The notes under the pieces: model-generated
The model's input: only the letters and a program-made list of their open reading frames with translations
Told to the model about the DNA's origin: nothing
The model's database searches: none
Assembly (NCBI RefSeq): GCF_019459305.1
Contig: NZ_JAIBES010000151.1
Coordinates: 1 to 64,000 of the forward strand
Source: Sphingopyxis sp.
GTDB taxonomy: Bacteria > Pseudomonadota > Alphaproteobacteria > Sphingomonadales > Sphingomonadaceae
DNA: 64,000 nt
Direction: 5' to 3'
Part shown: positions 24,058 to 32,384 of the stretch, one piece after another
How positions within the stretch are numbered: position 1 is the first letter of the stretch
How the letters are laid out: each line of letters starts with the position of its first letter
Translations under genes and position numbers: made by a program

Positions 24058-26844
24058 GTGATCCGCGCGGCGCTGACCCGATGGAAACCGGCGATCCTTG
24101 CCGGACTGGCGCTGGTGGGATTGGTTCCCGCTGGCGCTCAGGCCGTTGATAAAGCGCCGGTTTCGCTGGCGGCCGACAACTGGGCGCCGAACGAAGACGA
24201 CAGCTGGCTGTTCGACATGCGGTCGGGGCAATATCGGCTCGGCGACGGGGTGCGCGGGTACCAGACGCCGCAAGGGATTTGCGTCGACCTGGCCGATGTC
24301 GTGCTCGCGCTCGACCTGGCGGTGCGTGTCGACAAGAAGTTGCGCCGCGCAACCGGCTGGGTGTTCGACGAGCGGCGCAGCCTGATGATCGACCGTAGTG
24401 CGGGCGAAGTGCGCGCGGGCAGCCAGAGTTTCCGGCTCTCCGCACAGATGATCCGCGACACGCCCGCGGGCTGGTGCGTCGATCTCGATAGTTTGAACGC
24501 CTGGCTGGGGGTGCCGATCGTCGCCGACCTGTCGAACGCGGTGCTGCGAATCGAATCGAAGGATAAGCTGCCGTTCCAGCTCGCCGCCGAACGGCGCGCG
24601 CGCGCGGCGGGGATCAGGCCGCAGGCGAAATTCGACCTCGCCAGCCTGCCGCAGGCGTCGCGGCCGTATCAGGCATGGGCGACGCCGTCGGTCGATGTCG
24701 TTGCGTCGGCCGGGTTCGTGTCGGACAAGCGCGGCGGTTCCTATATCCAGGGGCGCTACGAGGTTTTTGCGGCGGGCGAGGTGCTGGGGCAGAGTTTCGA
24801 CGCGCGGCTGTCGTCTGACAATGAAGGGGTACCCGACAGCCTGCGGATGCGGCTGTATCGCACCGATCCCGAGGGGCGGCTGCTCGGGCCGCTGAAGGCG
24901 ACGCATTATGCGGTCGGCGATGTCAGCCTGCTGGCGACAGGCGCGGTCGCGTCGTCGGCGCCCGGACGCGGCGCGGTGGTGACCAATCGCCCGATCGAAC
25001 GCCCCGACAGTTTCGACAAAACGACCTTCCGCGGCGATCTGCCATCCGGGTGGGACGCCGAACTCTATCGCAATGGTCAATTGCTGGCGTTCACCAGCCC
25101 CAATGGCGATGGTCGCTATGAATTTCTCGACGTGCCGCTGCAATATGGATCAAACCGCTTCGAAATCGTGCTTTATGGTCCGCAGGGCCAAATCCGGCGC
25201 GAAATCAAACAGGTGCAGGTGGGGATGGATTCGATCCCGCCTCAGCAGACCTGGTATTGGGCGGGGTTCGCGCAGGAAAATGCAGACCTGATCGAGTTCG
25301 GCGGTCGGCGGCGTGGGCCGTTCCGGCGCGGCTGGCGCGGGACGCTGGGGCTCGAGCGCGGGCTCGATACGCGCACGTCGGTCGCGGCTCATGCCCACAG
25401 CCTGATGATCGAGGACGTCCGGCGCAATTATGCCGAGGTGGCGCTGCGCCGCTCGATCGGGCCGACCTTGCTCGAAGTCGGCGCCTCCCAAGCCGACGAT
25501 GGCGGTGGTGCGGTGCGCGCGAGTTGGCTCGCGGCGTCCGGCGAAACCTATGTCCGCGCCGATGCGATGCGCGGCTGGAACGATTTTGTTTCGGACCGTT
25601 TTATAAGCAATATCAATGGTCTCTATTCGATCTCGGTCGATCAATCGGTCAAACTGGGACAGACCGTGCTGCCGCTCCACTTCGATGTTCGCCATATCGA
25701 ACGACGGTCGGGGATCGATAATATCGAGGCCAGCGCACGCGCGTCGGCGAGTTTCCGGGCGCTGACCTTTACCGGCCAGCTCGACTGGAGCCGCACCAAG
25801 GCGCCGATCGGCCCAGACCCGCCCGACAATCTGACCGCCAGCCTGCTCGCCAATGCCCGGATCGGGCGCGTCCGCCTGCGTGGTGAGGCGCGCTTTGCGC
25901 TGTCGGGCGACAGCAGCGATACGCGCGTGGCGCTGGTCGGCGAATGGGCGGGCGCCGGACGATCTGGGGGCGACGCCGAATGGCGCGCCGAGCTCGGCTA
26001 TGATCGCGGGCTCGAACGCGCGCGCGTTGGCGCCGGATATACACGCCGTTTCAATCGCATGCAGCTGAGCGGCTTTGGCGAAGTGGCGAGCGATGGATCG
26101 CTCGCGGCGTCGCTGTCGCTCGCCTTCAGCCTGGGAGCAAAGCCGAACGGGGGCTGGCGCGTGTCGAGCGAAAAGCTCGCAAGCCGCGGCCAGGTGATCG
26201 CCGACGTGTGGATGGACGATAATGGCGATGGCGTCCGCCAGCCGAGCGAAGCGGCGCTGGCGGGGGTGCCGCTGACCGCGGGCCATGCCAATATCGAACA
26301 AGCGACCGGCAAGGATGGTCAGGGGACGATCGACGGTCTCGAACCCTTCCGCCCGGTGCTGATCGGCATCGACGCCGGTAGCCTGCCCGATCCCTATGTT
26401 CAGCCCGCACTGCCGGGCGTGGTGGTCACGCCGCGACCCGGCGTTGCGACGCGGGTCGCCCTGCCGATGGTTGCGGCGGGCGAAATCGAAGGAACCCTGC
26501 GCCGCGACGGCGGCAACCCGATCGAGGGGCTGAGCCTCGAGCTGATCGACGCCGAAGGGCGCGTGCGCGCCACGACGCTGACCGAGTTCGATGGCTATTT
26601 CCTGTTCGAAGGGGTCGCTTACGGGCGCTACACGGTGCGGCTGGGCAAAGCTTCGGCGGCGGCACTGCGGCTGGACGGCGATTTCGCGATTGCCGCGGTG
26701 CCGGGCAAGGCAACCCCGCGGGTACGGCTGGGGACGCTGGCGCTGAAGCCGCTGCTGCGCGATGTCGCGCTGCAGGATGACGCGGTGACAGGCGACGGCA
26801 ATAGCGCGCGCGGGCCGCCGGGTTTAGGGGATGGAGGATTATAG
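24058..26844 (+). CDS. usher-like outer-membrane protein with C-terminal SdrD_B and carboxypeptidase-regulatory-like domains
   Basis: This 928-residue protein starts at GTG and has a signal peptide ending near GAQA. An N-terminal region holds two cysteine-containing repeats (QGICVDLADVVLALDL, AGWCVDLDSLNAWLG). The middle (GDLPSGWDAELYRNGQLLAF ... GRYEFLDVPLQYGSNRFEIVLYGPQG) resembles an usher plug. A long stretch of alternating hydrophobic strands (about 390-700) fits a beta-barrel. The tail has an acidic VWMDDNGDGVRQPSEAALAG motif and a EGTLRRDGGNPIEGLSLELID domain. It would secrete and assemble the fibre. Divergent enough that a direct family assignment is not certain. Confidence 0.75.
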   Translation: MIRAALTRWKPAILAGLALVGLVPAGAQAVDKAPVSLAADNWAPNEDDSWLFDMRSGQYRLGDGVRGYQTPQGICVDLADVVLALDLAVRVDKKLRRATGWVFDERRSLMIDRSAGEVRAGSQSFRLSAQMIRDTPAGWCVDLDSLNAWLGVPIVADLSNAVLRIESKDKLPFQLAAERRARAAGIRPQAKFDLASLPQASRPYQAWATPSVDVVASAGFVSDKRGGSYIQGRYEVFAAGEVLGQSFDARLSSDNEGVPDSLRMRLYRTDPEGRLLGPLKATHYAVGDVSLLATGAVASSAPGRGAVVTNRPIERPDSFDKTTFRGDLPSGWDAELYRNGQLLAFTSPNGDGRYEFLDVPLQYGSNRFEIVLYGPQGQIRREIKQVQVGMDSIPPQQTWYWAGFAQENADLIEFGGRRRGPFRRGWRGTLGLERGLDTRTSVAAHAHSLMIEDVRRNYAEVALRRSIGPTLLEVGASQADDGGGAVRASWLAASGETYVRADAMRGWNDFVSDRFISNINGLYSISVDQSVKLGQTVLPLHFDVRHIERRSGIDNIEASARASASFRALTFTGQLDWSRTKAPIGPDPPDNLTASLLANARIGRVRLRGEARFALSGDSSDTRVALVGEWAGAGRSGGDAEWRAELGYDRGLERARVGAGYTRRFNRMQLSGFGEVASDGSLAASLSLAFSLGAKPNGGWRVSSEKLASRGQVIADVWMDDNGDGVRQPSEAALAGVPLTAGHANIEQATGKDGQGTIDGLEPFRPVLIGIDAGSLPDPYVQPALPGVVVTPRPGVATRVALPMVAAGEIEGTLRRDGGNPIEGLSLELIDAEGRVRATTLTEFDGYFLFEGVAYGRYTVRLGKASAAALRLDGDFAIAAVPGKATPRVRLGTLALKPLLRDVALQDDAVTGDGNSARGPPGLGDGGL

Positions 26845-26890
26845 CAGTATATCGGTGGATTGGGCATGGGTAACAGCGTTATGCCCTTGC

Positions 26891-27736
26891 TCATTCCAAT
26901 TCAGGCTGGGGGGCCATCCAGAGCTTCTCGTGCGGAAAAGGAAAACGGATCGAAGCCGACCATTTTTGACCGTCTATTTCAAAAGCGCCCCGTTCATTCC
27001 GGCGTTTGAAGAATGCGCGTAGATCGGCAAGTTTCGCCGATGGCATGAAAATGCTGAACGAGTCCCCGCCTCGCCTGACAGTCTCGGCGTCGCTCAGCCC
27101 TGGCCATTCCTGGGGCCATTTCAATGACGGTTCGGGGGCATATTCATACGGCCAGATCATCACCTCGATGTTTTCCGGGAGCCATGCCCGGCTTTTTGGA
27201 TGTTTGAATTGCGCCAGCATGTGGTAGGCGTCGATGACTTCGAGCGGTATCTTCGCCCGCACGACCTTGTCCTTGAGCGAGCCGTATACCGACACGAACA
27301 CGGGACTCGAGGTTCGATAGATCAGCAAATTCTGCTCAGGCTGGTCGGTCGCGTCCGCGGCATCGAAACGTCCATAGGACCGCGAGAGCGAAGGCAGATC
27401 CAGCCGATCGAGCAGCTGGTTCATTTCCGGGTTGGCCAATCGCGTGGTGATGAAGCCGTTCGTACTCTTCTGGATGACCGTTCCATCCTCATAGAGTGCG
27501 AAGGTTGGCGAATCGGATCCCATTACAGACGCCCATGGATCGTTATCGAGCAAAACCACGAGCGGGCTTGGCTTATCGGACTGCATCGCTGCCGCGAGGG
27601 TGCACGGTCGTTCGAAGAAGGCAACCCGATCTCGCTGGGGCAGGATCTCTCGCCGCTCGACCTTGGGCGGTTCGGCAGCGGAGCAGCTGACGAGGCACAA
27701 GGCTGCAAGGGACATCAGCGTTCGCGTAGCGTCCAA
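26891..27736 (-). CDS. hypothetical lipoprotein
   Basis: This 281-residue protein has a lipoprotein signal ending in CLVSCSAAEPP (lipobox LVSC, Cys about 19). The mature part is soluble with no family I recognise; it includes LVVLLDNDPWASVMGSDSPTFALYEDGTVIQKSTNGF, which looks like a beta-propeller-free alpha/beta domain. It converges on the usher gene 46 bp away and looks slightly less GC-rich than its neighbours by eye. It could be acquired, but no mobile element flanks it. Confidence 0.68.
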   Translation of the reverse strand: MDATRTLMSLAALCLVSCSAAEPPKVERREILPQRDRVAFFERPCTLAAAMQSDKPSPLVVLLDNDPWASVMGSDSPTFALYEDGTVIQKSTNGFITTRLANPEMNQLLDRLDLPSLSRSYGRFDAADATDQPEQNLLIYRTSSPVFVSVYGSLKDKVVRAKIPLEVIDAYHMLAQFKHPKSRAWLPENIEVMIWPYEYAPEPSLKWPQEWPGLSDAETVRRGGDSFSIFMPSAKLADLRAFFKRRNERGAFEIDGQKWSASIRFPFPHEKLWMAPQPELE

Positions 27737-27933
27737 TGTTCTCGGTCTCCATTTCCCGCTCTGTCCTCAACCAGCATATCGCCGCGATGTCAGCAACAGG
27801 TTGTTGCCCGGGCCGTTGGATTGGCCATTCGCACGACGGCGGCACCGAATAAGACCTCGCAAAATTAACCACTTCTTATCCATGATTGGCCACAGCGGGC
27901 GGGAGCATGAATTGCCTGTGGGGAAGCCAATCA

Positions 27934-29469
27934 ATGTCCGTTGCTACGAAATCGGAAAACCGCCCGACCAGCGTCGATGTTGCCATCATCGGCGCCGGAC
28001 CGGCCGGGCTGACTGCGGCGTATCAGTTGACGCAGCAGGGGTACCGCGTGACAGTGATCGAGAAGGACTCGGTTTATGTCGGCGGCATCAGCCGCACGGT
28101 CGAGCATGAGGGCTTTCGCTTCGACATCGGCGGCCATCGCTTCTTTTCTAAGAGCCGCGAAGTCGTCGACCTGTGGAACGAGATTCTCCCCGACGACTTC
28201 ATCGAGCGCCCGCGGATGAGTCGCATCTATTATGAGGGCAAATTTTATAGCTATCCGCTGCGCGCGTTCGAGGCGCTGTGGAACCTGGGCGTTGTCCGCT
28301 CGACTTTGTGCATGGTGAGCTATGCCAAGGCGAAGCTGTTGCCGAACAAACAGGTTCGCAGTTTCGAGGATTGGACGATCAACCAGTTCGGGCAGAAGCT
28401 CTATTCGATCTTCTTCAAAACCTACACCGAGAAGGTGTGGGGCATGCCGTGCGACGAAATGTCGGCCGACTGGGCGGCGCAGCGCATAAAGGGGCTTTCG
28501 CTCGGTGGCGCGGTGATCGACGGGTTCAAGCGCAGCCTGGGGCTCAACAAGCGTCCGAATGACGGCATGGCGACCAAGACCCTGCTCGAAACATTTCGCT
28601 ATCCCCGGCTGGGCCCGGGCATGATGTGGGACGCGGCGCGCGACAAGGTCGTTGCGGGCGGCAACCATGTGCTGATGGCGCATAGCTTCAAACAGCTGAC
28701 GCAGGATCAGGTGAGCGGCCGCTGGCGGCTGACCGCTAACGGTCCGGACGGCGACGTTGTCATCGACGCGGCGCATGTGATCAGCTCGGCGCCGATGCGC
28801 GAGCTGGCGGCGCGTATCCATCCGCTGCCCGCCTGCGCGCTGAATGCCGCACCGAAGCTGAAATATCGCGACTTTTTGACCGTCGCGCTGAAAATCCGGT
28901 CGGAGGATCTGTTCCCCGATAACTGGATCTATATCCACGACAGCAAGGTGCAGGTCGGCCGGGTGCAGAATTTCCGCAGCTGGTCGCCCGAAATGGTGCC
29001 AGATCCCGAGCTCGCGTGCGTCGGGCTCGAATATTTCTGCTTCGAGGGTGACGGCCTGTGGGCGTCCAGCGACGACGAGCTGGTCGCGCTCGCGACGAAG
29101 GAAATGGCGATCCTTGGCCTTTGCGATCCCAAGGACGTCGTTGGCGGCGCGGTGGTGCGGCAGGAAAAGGCCTATCCGGTCTATGACGATGATTATGCCG
29201 CGCATGTCGAGACGATGCGGTCCGAGCTGGAAGCGCGCTATGCGACGCTGCACATGGTCGGGCGCAACGGCATGCACCGCTATAACAACCAGGATCACGC
29301 GATGATGACCGCGATGCTGACGGTGCGCAATATCGTCGCGGGCGAGCGGGTCTATGACATCTGGGGCGTCAATGAAGACGCCGAATATCATGAGAGCGGC
29401 ACCGAGGGGGAACAGGCCGCGCTGGCTTCGGTCCGTGATGTGCCGTCGCGCGTGACGAAGGCCGCCTGA
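27934..29469 (+). CDS. FAD-dependent oxidoreductase, UDP-galactopyranose mutase-like
   Basis: This 511-residue flavoprotein has an N-terminal FAD motif DVAIIGAGPAGLTAAYQLTQQG and a second motif GGISRTVEHEGFRFDIGGHRFF. The C-terminus has MHRYNNQDHAMMTAMLTVRNI, as in mutase-like and protoporphyrinogen oxidase-like proteins. It probably isomerises or oxidises a nucleotide- or lipid-linked sugar. I start at ATG 27934, which has GGGGAAG upstream; 27886 is also open. It precedes GtrA and a GT-C protein on the same strand, suggesting a glycosylation pathway. Confidence 0.85.
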   Translation: MSVATKSENRPTSVDVAIIGAGPAGLTAAYQLTQQGYRVTVIEKDSVYVGGISRTVEHEGFRFDIGGHRFFSKSREVVDLWNEILPDDFIERPRMSRIYYEGKFYSYPLRAFEALWNLGVVRSTLCMVSYAKAKLLPNKQVRSFEDWTINQFGQKLYSIFFKTYTEKVWGMPCDEMSADWAAQRIKGLSLGGAVIDGFKRSLGLNKRPNDGMATKTLLETFRYPRLGPGMMWDAARDKVVAGGNHVLMAHSFKQLTQDQVSGRWRLTANGPDGDVVIDAAHVISSAPMRELAARIHPLPACALNAAPKLKYRDFLTVALKIRSEDLFPDNWIYIHDSKVQVGRVQNFRSWSPEMVPDPELACVGLEYFCFEGDGLWASSDDELVALATKEMAILGLCDPKDVVGGAVVRQEKAYPVYDDDYAAHVETMRSELEARYATLHMVGRNGMHRYNNQDHAMMTAMLTVRNIVAGERVYDIWGVNEDAEYHESGTEGEQAALASVRDVPSRVTKAA

Positions 29470-29494
29470 GGGCGCTGGCCGGAGGCGCTTTGCC

Positions 29495-29926
29495 ATGCTC
29501 CCCGTCACCAGATTGATCGGATCGATCCGGCGCGGCGAAATTCGCTGGCTGAACTATCTGCTCGCCAGCGTGCTCGCGCTGGGGAGCGACGCGGCGCTGT
29601 TCCTGCTGCTGCTCGATTCGGGGCTGGCGCCGATGCCGGCGTCTGCGGTCGGTTATTGCGCCGGAATCCTCGTCCATTGGCTGGTTTCGAGCCGGCTTGT
29701 TTTTGCCGACGGCGCCGCGGCGCGCGGCACGGGTGAGCGGCACCGCCAGAAGATGTTGTTCGTCGGGTCGGCGCTGGTCGGTCTTGCCGTCACGACCGCG
29801 ATCGTCGGCACCGGCAGCGCGTTCGGGTTCGACCCGCGACTCGCCAAGCTGGCGGCGATCGTCGTCAGTTTCCAGACCACCTATCTGCTCCGCCGCCATA
29901 TCGTTTTCCGGGCCACGGCAACGTGA
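29495..29926 (+). CDS. GtrA family membrane protein
   Basis: This 143-residue protein has four membrane segments typical of GtrA, including NYLLASVLALGSDAALFLLLL and a C-terminal FQTTYLLRRHIVFRA. GtrA proteins flip lipid-linked sugars across the inner membrane. It overlaps the following GT-C gene by GTGA. Confidence 0.85.
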   Translation: MLPVTRLIGSIRRGEIRWLNYLLASVLALGSDAALFLLLLDSGLAPMPASAVGYCAGILVHWLVSSRLVFADGAAARGTGERHRQKMLFVGSALVGLAVTTAIVGTGSAFGFDPRLAKLAAIVVSFQTTYLLRRHIVFRATAT

Positions 29927-31800
29927 CCGAAGCCGCAGCGCCTGTTGTCGGCGGCGCGGTGTTACCTCCGTCGCCAATCTCGGACGGAGTGGGTGTCAGC
30001 CCCTGGCTTACCCCGGTACGGATCGCGCTGATCCTGTGGGCGGCGATGAGCCTGATCGCGATTATCGTGAACTGGCAGGCGATCGGCGCGCTCGACCTGT
30101 CCGACACCGACGATGCGATGCGGATGGCGCAGGTGCGCGACCTGCTGGCTGGGCAAGGCTGGTGGGATCTCAAGCAATATCGCGTCAATCCGGCGGGGGG
30201 CGGGGTGCTGATGCACTGGTCGCGGATCGTCGATGCGCCGCTTGCGGTCGGCCTATTGGTTCTGGAGCCGCTGTTCGGGCAGAACATGGCCGAACGAATC
30301 GTGATGACCTTGTGGCCGCCGATGCTGGGCGCGGCGCTGTGCGCTGCCTGCGCGCTGGGTTATCGTAACCTGTCCGACTGGCGGATCGCCTATATCGCGC
30401 CGCTGTTCCTGATCATGGCGGGGTTCATCGTCATGCAATTCCGCCCGCTGCGGGTCGATCATCATGGCTGGCAGATTCTGCTGGCGATGCTGATCATGGC
30501 ACAGGCGCTGCGTCCTGCGAGTTGGCGTGCGGGACTGTGGGGCGGACTGTTTGCCGCGGCGCTGCTGGCAGTATCGATCGAAGGTTTGCCGATCGTGGCG
30601 CTGTTTGCCGCGCTTGCGGCGCTGCGCTGGGCGTTGCACGGTCGCACTGCCGATCGTGATCGTCTGTGCGGCTTTATGGGCGCGCTGGCGGGCGGCGCTC
30701 TTCTCGTTCAGTTTGCTACGCGCGGCCCGATCGGGCTGGTCGGAACCTGGTGCGATTCGCTTTCGGCGCCCTATATGGCGGCGTTCGCTGCGGCGGCGGC
30801 GCTGACTTTTGCCGCAGCGCGGGCGAACCCGGCGGCGCCCTGGGCACGGTTTGGTCTGTTAGGAGCTGCCGGTTTGGCGGCGGCGGGGGCGCTGGTGTGG
30901 ACCGAACCTGCCTGCGCCAAGGGGCCTTTTGCATCGCTTGACCCGATTGTGGTCGAATTTTGGTATCGGCATGTGCTCGAAGGCCAGCCGTTATGGATGT
31001 CGAAGCCGCACGATGCGATCCACGTCCTGGTGCCGTCGCTGATCGGGCTCGCCGGATCGGTGCTGGCGTGGCGGGGGTGCCGCGAAATGGCCAATCGCCG
31101 CAATTGGGCGACGGTGATTGTCGCGCTGCTGGGCGCCGCGGCGCTGTCGCTGCTTGTCCTGCGCAGCGCGGCCACCGCGCATCTGTTTGCGCTGCCTGGC
31201 TGCGCGTGGCTTGGGCTGCGCTTGTGGACGTGGGCGCGAACGATTTCATCGGTTGTCCCGCGTATTGTCGGTTCGGCCGCTGCGGCGCTGACCCTGCCAT
31301 TGATCGGCAGCACCGCGGTTGCGGCGGTGCTCACGGCCATTGTGCCGTCGCTGCAAGCCGAGGAAGCACGCGCTGCGGCGAAAAAGGCGACGGAAAGCCG
31401 CTATCAAACGACGTGCCTCGACCCTGCCGCGATTGCGGCGCTCGATAGTCTGCCAGCGACCACGGTCCTGACTCCGATCGACCTTGGCGCGCCGGTGATC
31501 TTCTGGACTCGGCATAGCCTGGTCGCGACGCCGCACCACCGCAACAAGGATGCGATGGCGGACAGCATCCGCATCTTTGCGGGTGATCCGGCGAAGGCCG
31601 AGACGCTGGTTCGCCAACACGGCGCGACACTGATTGTCTTTTGCCGGACCGCCAACGATCTGACCAAATATCGCCACGCGCGTAAAGATGCGCTGGCGGC
31701 GCAGCTTTACGCCGGCAAGCCGCCGACGTGGCTTGAAGCAGTGCCGATTGCGTCGCGTGCCGGGCTATCGGTTTGGCGGGTCAAGCCCACCGCAAAGTGA
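29923..31800 (+). CDS. GT-C fold polytopic glycosyltransferase-like protein
   Basis: This 625-residue protein with about 12 membrane segments starts at GTG. The first periplasmic loop holds LDLSDTDDAMRMAQVRDLL, a DxD-type acidic motif like that of STT3/GT-C enzymes. VNPAGGGVLMHWSRIVDAPLA and RPLRVDHHGWQILLAM are further conserved elements of this uncharacterised group. The soluble C-terminal part begins near YQTTCLDPAAIAALD. It probably transfers a sugar from a polyprenyl-phosphate donor supplied by the GtrA and mutase-like proteins upstream. Confidence 0.78.
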   Translation: MTEAAAPVVGGAVLPPSPISDGVGVSPWLTPVRIALILWAAMSLIAIIVNWQAIGALDLSDTDDAMRMAQVRDLLAGQGWWDLKQYRVNPAGGGVLMHWSRIVDAPLAVGLLVLEPLFGQNMAERIVMTLWPPMLGAALCAACALGYRNLSDWRIAYIAPLFLIMAGFIVMQFRPLRVDHHGWQILLAMLIMAQALRPASWRAGLWGGLFAAALLAVSIEGLPIVALFAALAALRWALHGRTADRDRLCGFMGALAGGALLVQFATRGPIGLVGTWCDSLSAPYMAAFAAAAALTFAAARANPAAPWARFGLLGAAGLAAAGALVWTEPACAKGPFASLDPIVVEFWYRHVLEGQPLWMSKPHDAIHVLVPSLIGLAGSVLAWRGCREMANRRNWATVIVALLGAAALSLLVLRSAATAHLFALPGCAWLGLRLWTWARTISSVVPRIVGSAAAALTLPLIGSTAVAAVLTAIVPSLQAEEARAAAKKATESRYQTTCLDPAAIAALDSLPATTVLTPIDLGAPVIFWTRHSLVATPHHRNKDAMADSIRIFAGDPAKAETLVRQHGATLIVFCRTANDLTKYRHARKDALAAQLYAGKPPTWLEAVPIASRAGLSVWRVKPTAK

Positions 31801-31825
31801 TGTCTCGGCGTCAATTGGGGTGGCA

Positions 31826-32311
31826 TCAGGCAGGGCGGAAGGTCAGTGCGGCGCCGTTCATGCAATAGCGCTTGCCGGTCGGTTTCGGCCCGTCGTTGAA
31901 AACATGACCAAGATGGCCACCGCAGCGTTTGCAATGCACCTCGGTGCGTGCATAGCCAAGGTCATAGTCGGTCGATGTCGCGATACCACCCTTGAGCGGC
32001 GCCCAGAAGCTGGGCCAGCCGGTCTTGCTGTCATATTTGGTCGTGCTCGAATAGAGCGGCAGCGCGCAGCCGGCGCAGACGAAGGTTCCGGCGCGTTTTT
32101 CCTTGTCGAGCGGATGACTGAACGGGCGTTCGGTGCCGGCTTCGCGCAGCACATAATATTGCTGCGCGGTCAGACGCTTTTTCCATTCGGCGTCGGACAG
32201 GCGCCAGCCGGGTGCGGCCTGAGGGCGCGCCGATTTGGCCATCAGCATCGGCGCGGCGATGACGCCGCCGCCAAGGGCGAGGCCAGCGAGCAGGTAACGG
32301 CGGTCGATCAT
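31826..32311 (-). CDS. msrB: peptide-methionine (R)-S-oxide reductase, Tat-exported
   Basis: This 161-residue MsrB has a twin-arginine signal MIDRRYLLAGLALGGGVIAAP, so it should act in the periplasm. The zinc sites are CAGC and CKRCGGHLGHVF, and the catalytic Cys lies in RYCMNGAAL. It reduces methionine-R-sulfoxide in oxidised proteins. ATG 32311 has an AGGAG ribosome binding site; the ORF start at 32344 lacks one. It converges on the GT-C gene. Confidence 0.93.
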   Translation of the reverse strand: MIDRRYLLAGLALGGGVIAAPMLMAKSARPQAAPGWRLSDAEWKKRLTAQQYYVLREAGTERPFSHPLDKEKRAGTFVCAGCALPLYSSTTKYDSKTGWPSFWAPLKGGIATSTDYDLGYARTEVHCKRCGGHLGHVFNDGPKPTGKRYCMNGAALTFRPA

Positions 32312-32384
32312 GGCGGACTCCTGACCCGGTGGTCGGGTCTTCACGCTAGATACGTGGTTCGGCGGCGCCAGGTTTCAAGCGGCG

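Noticed and set aside
23200-25143. 647-residue minus-strand ORF
   Set aside because: Antisense to the chaperone and usher genes in a GC-rich frame; no recognisable motif.
27931-29508. 525-residue minus-strand ORF
   Set aside because: Antisense to the FAD-dependent oxidoreductase, which has clear FAD motifs.
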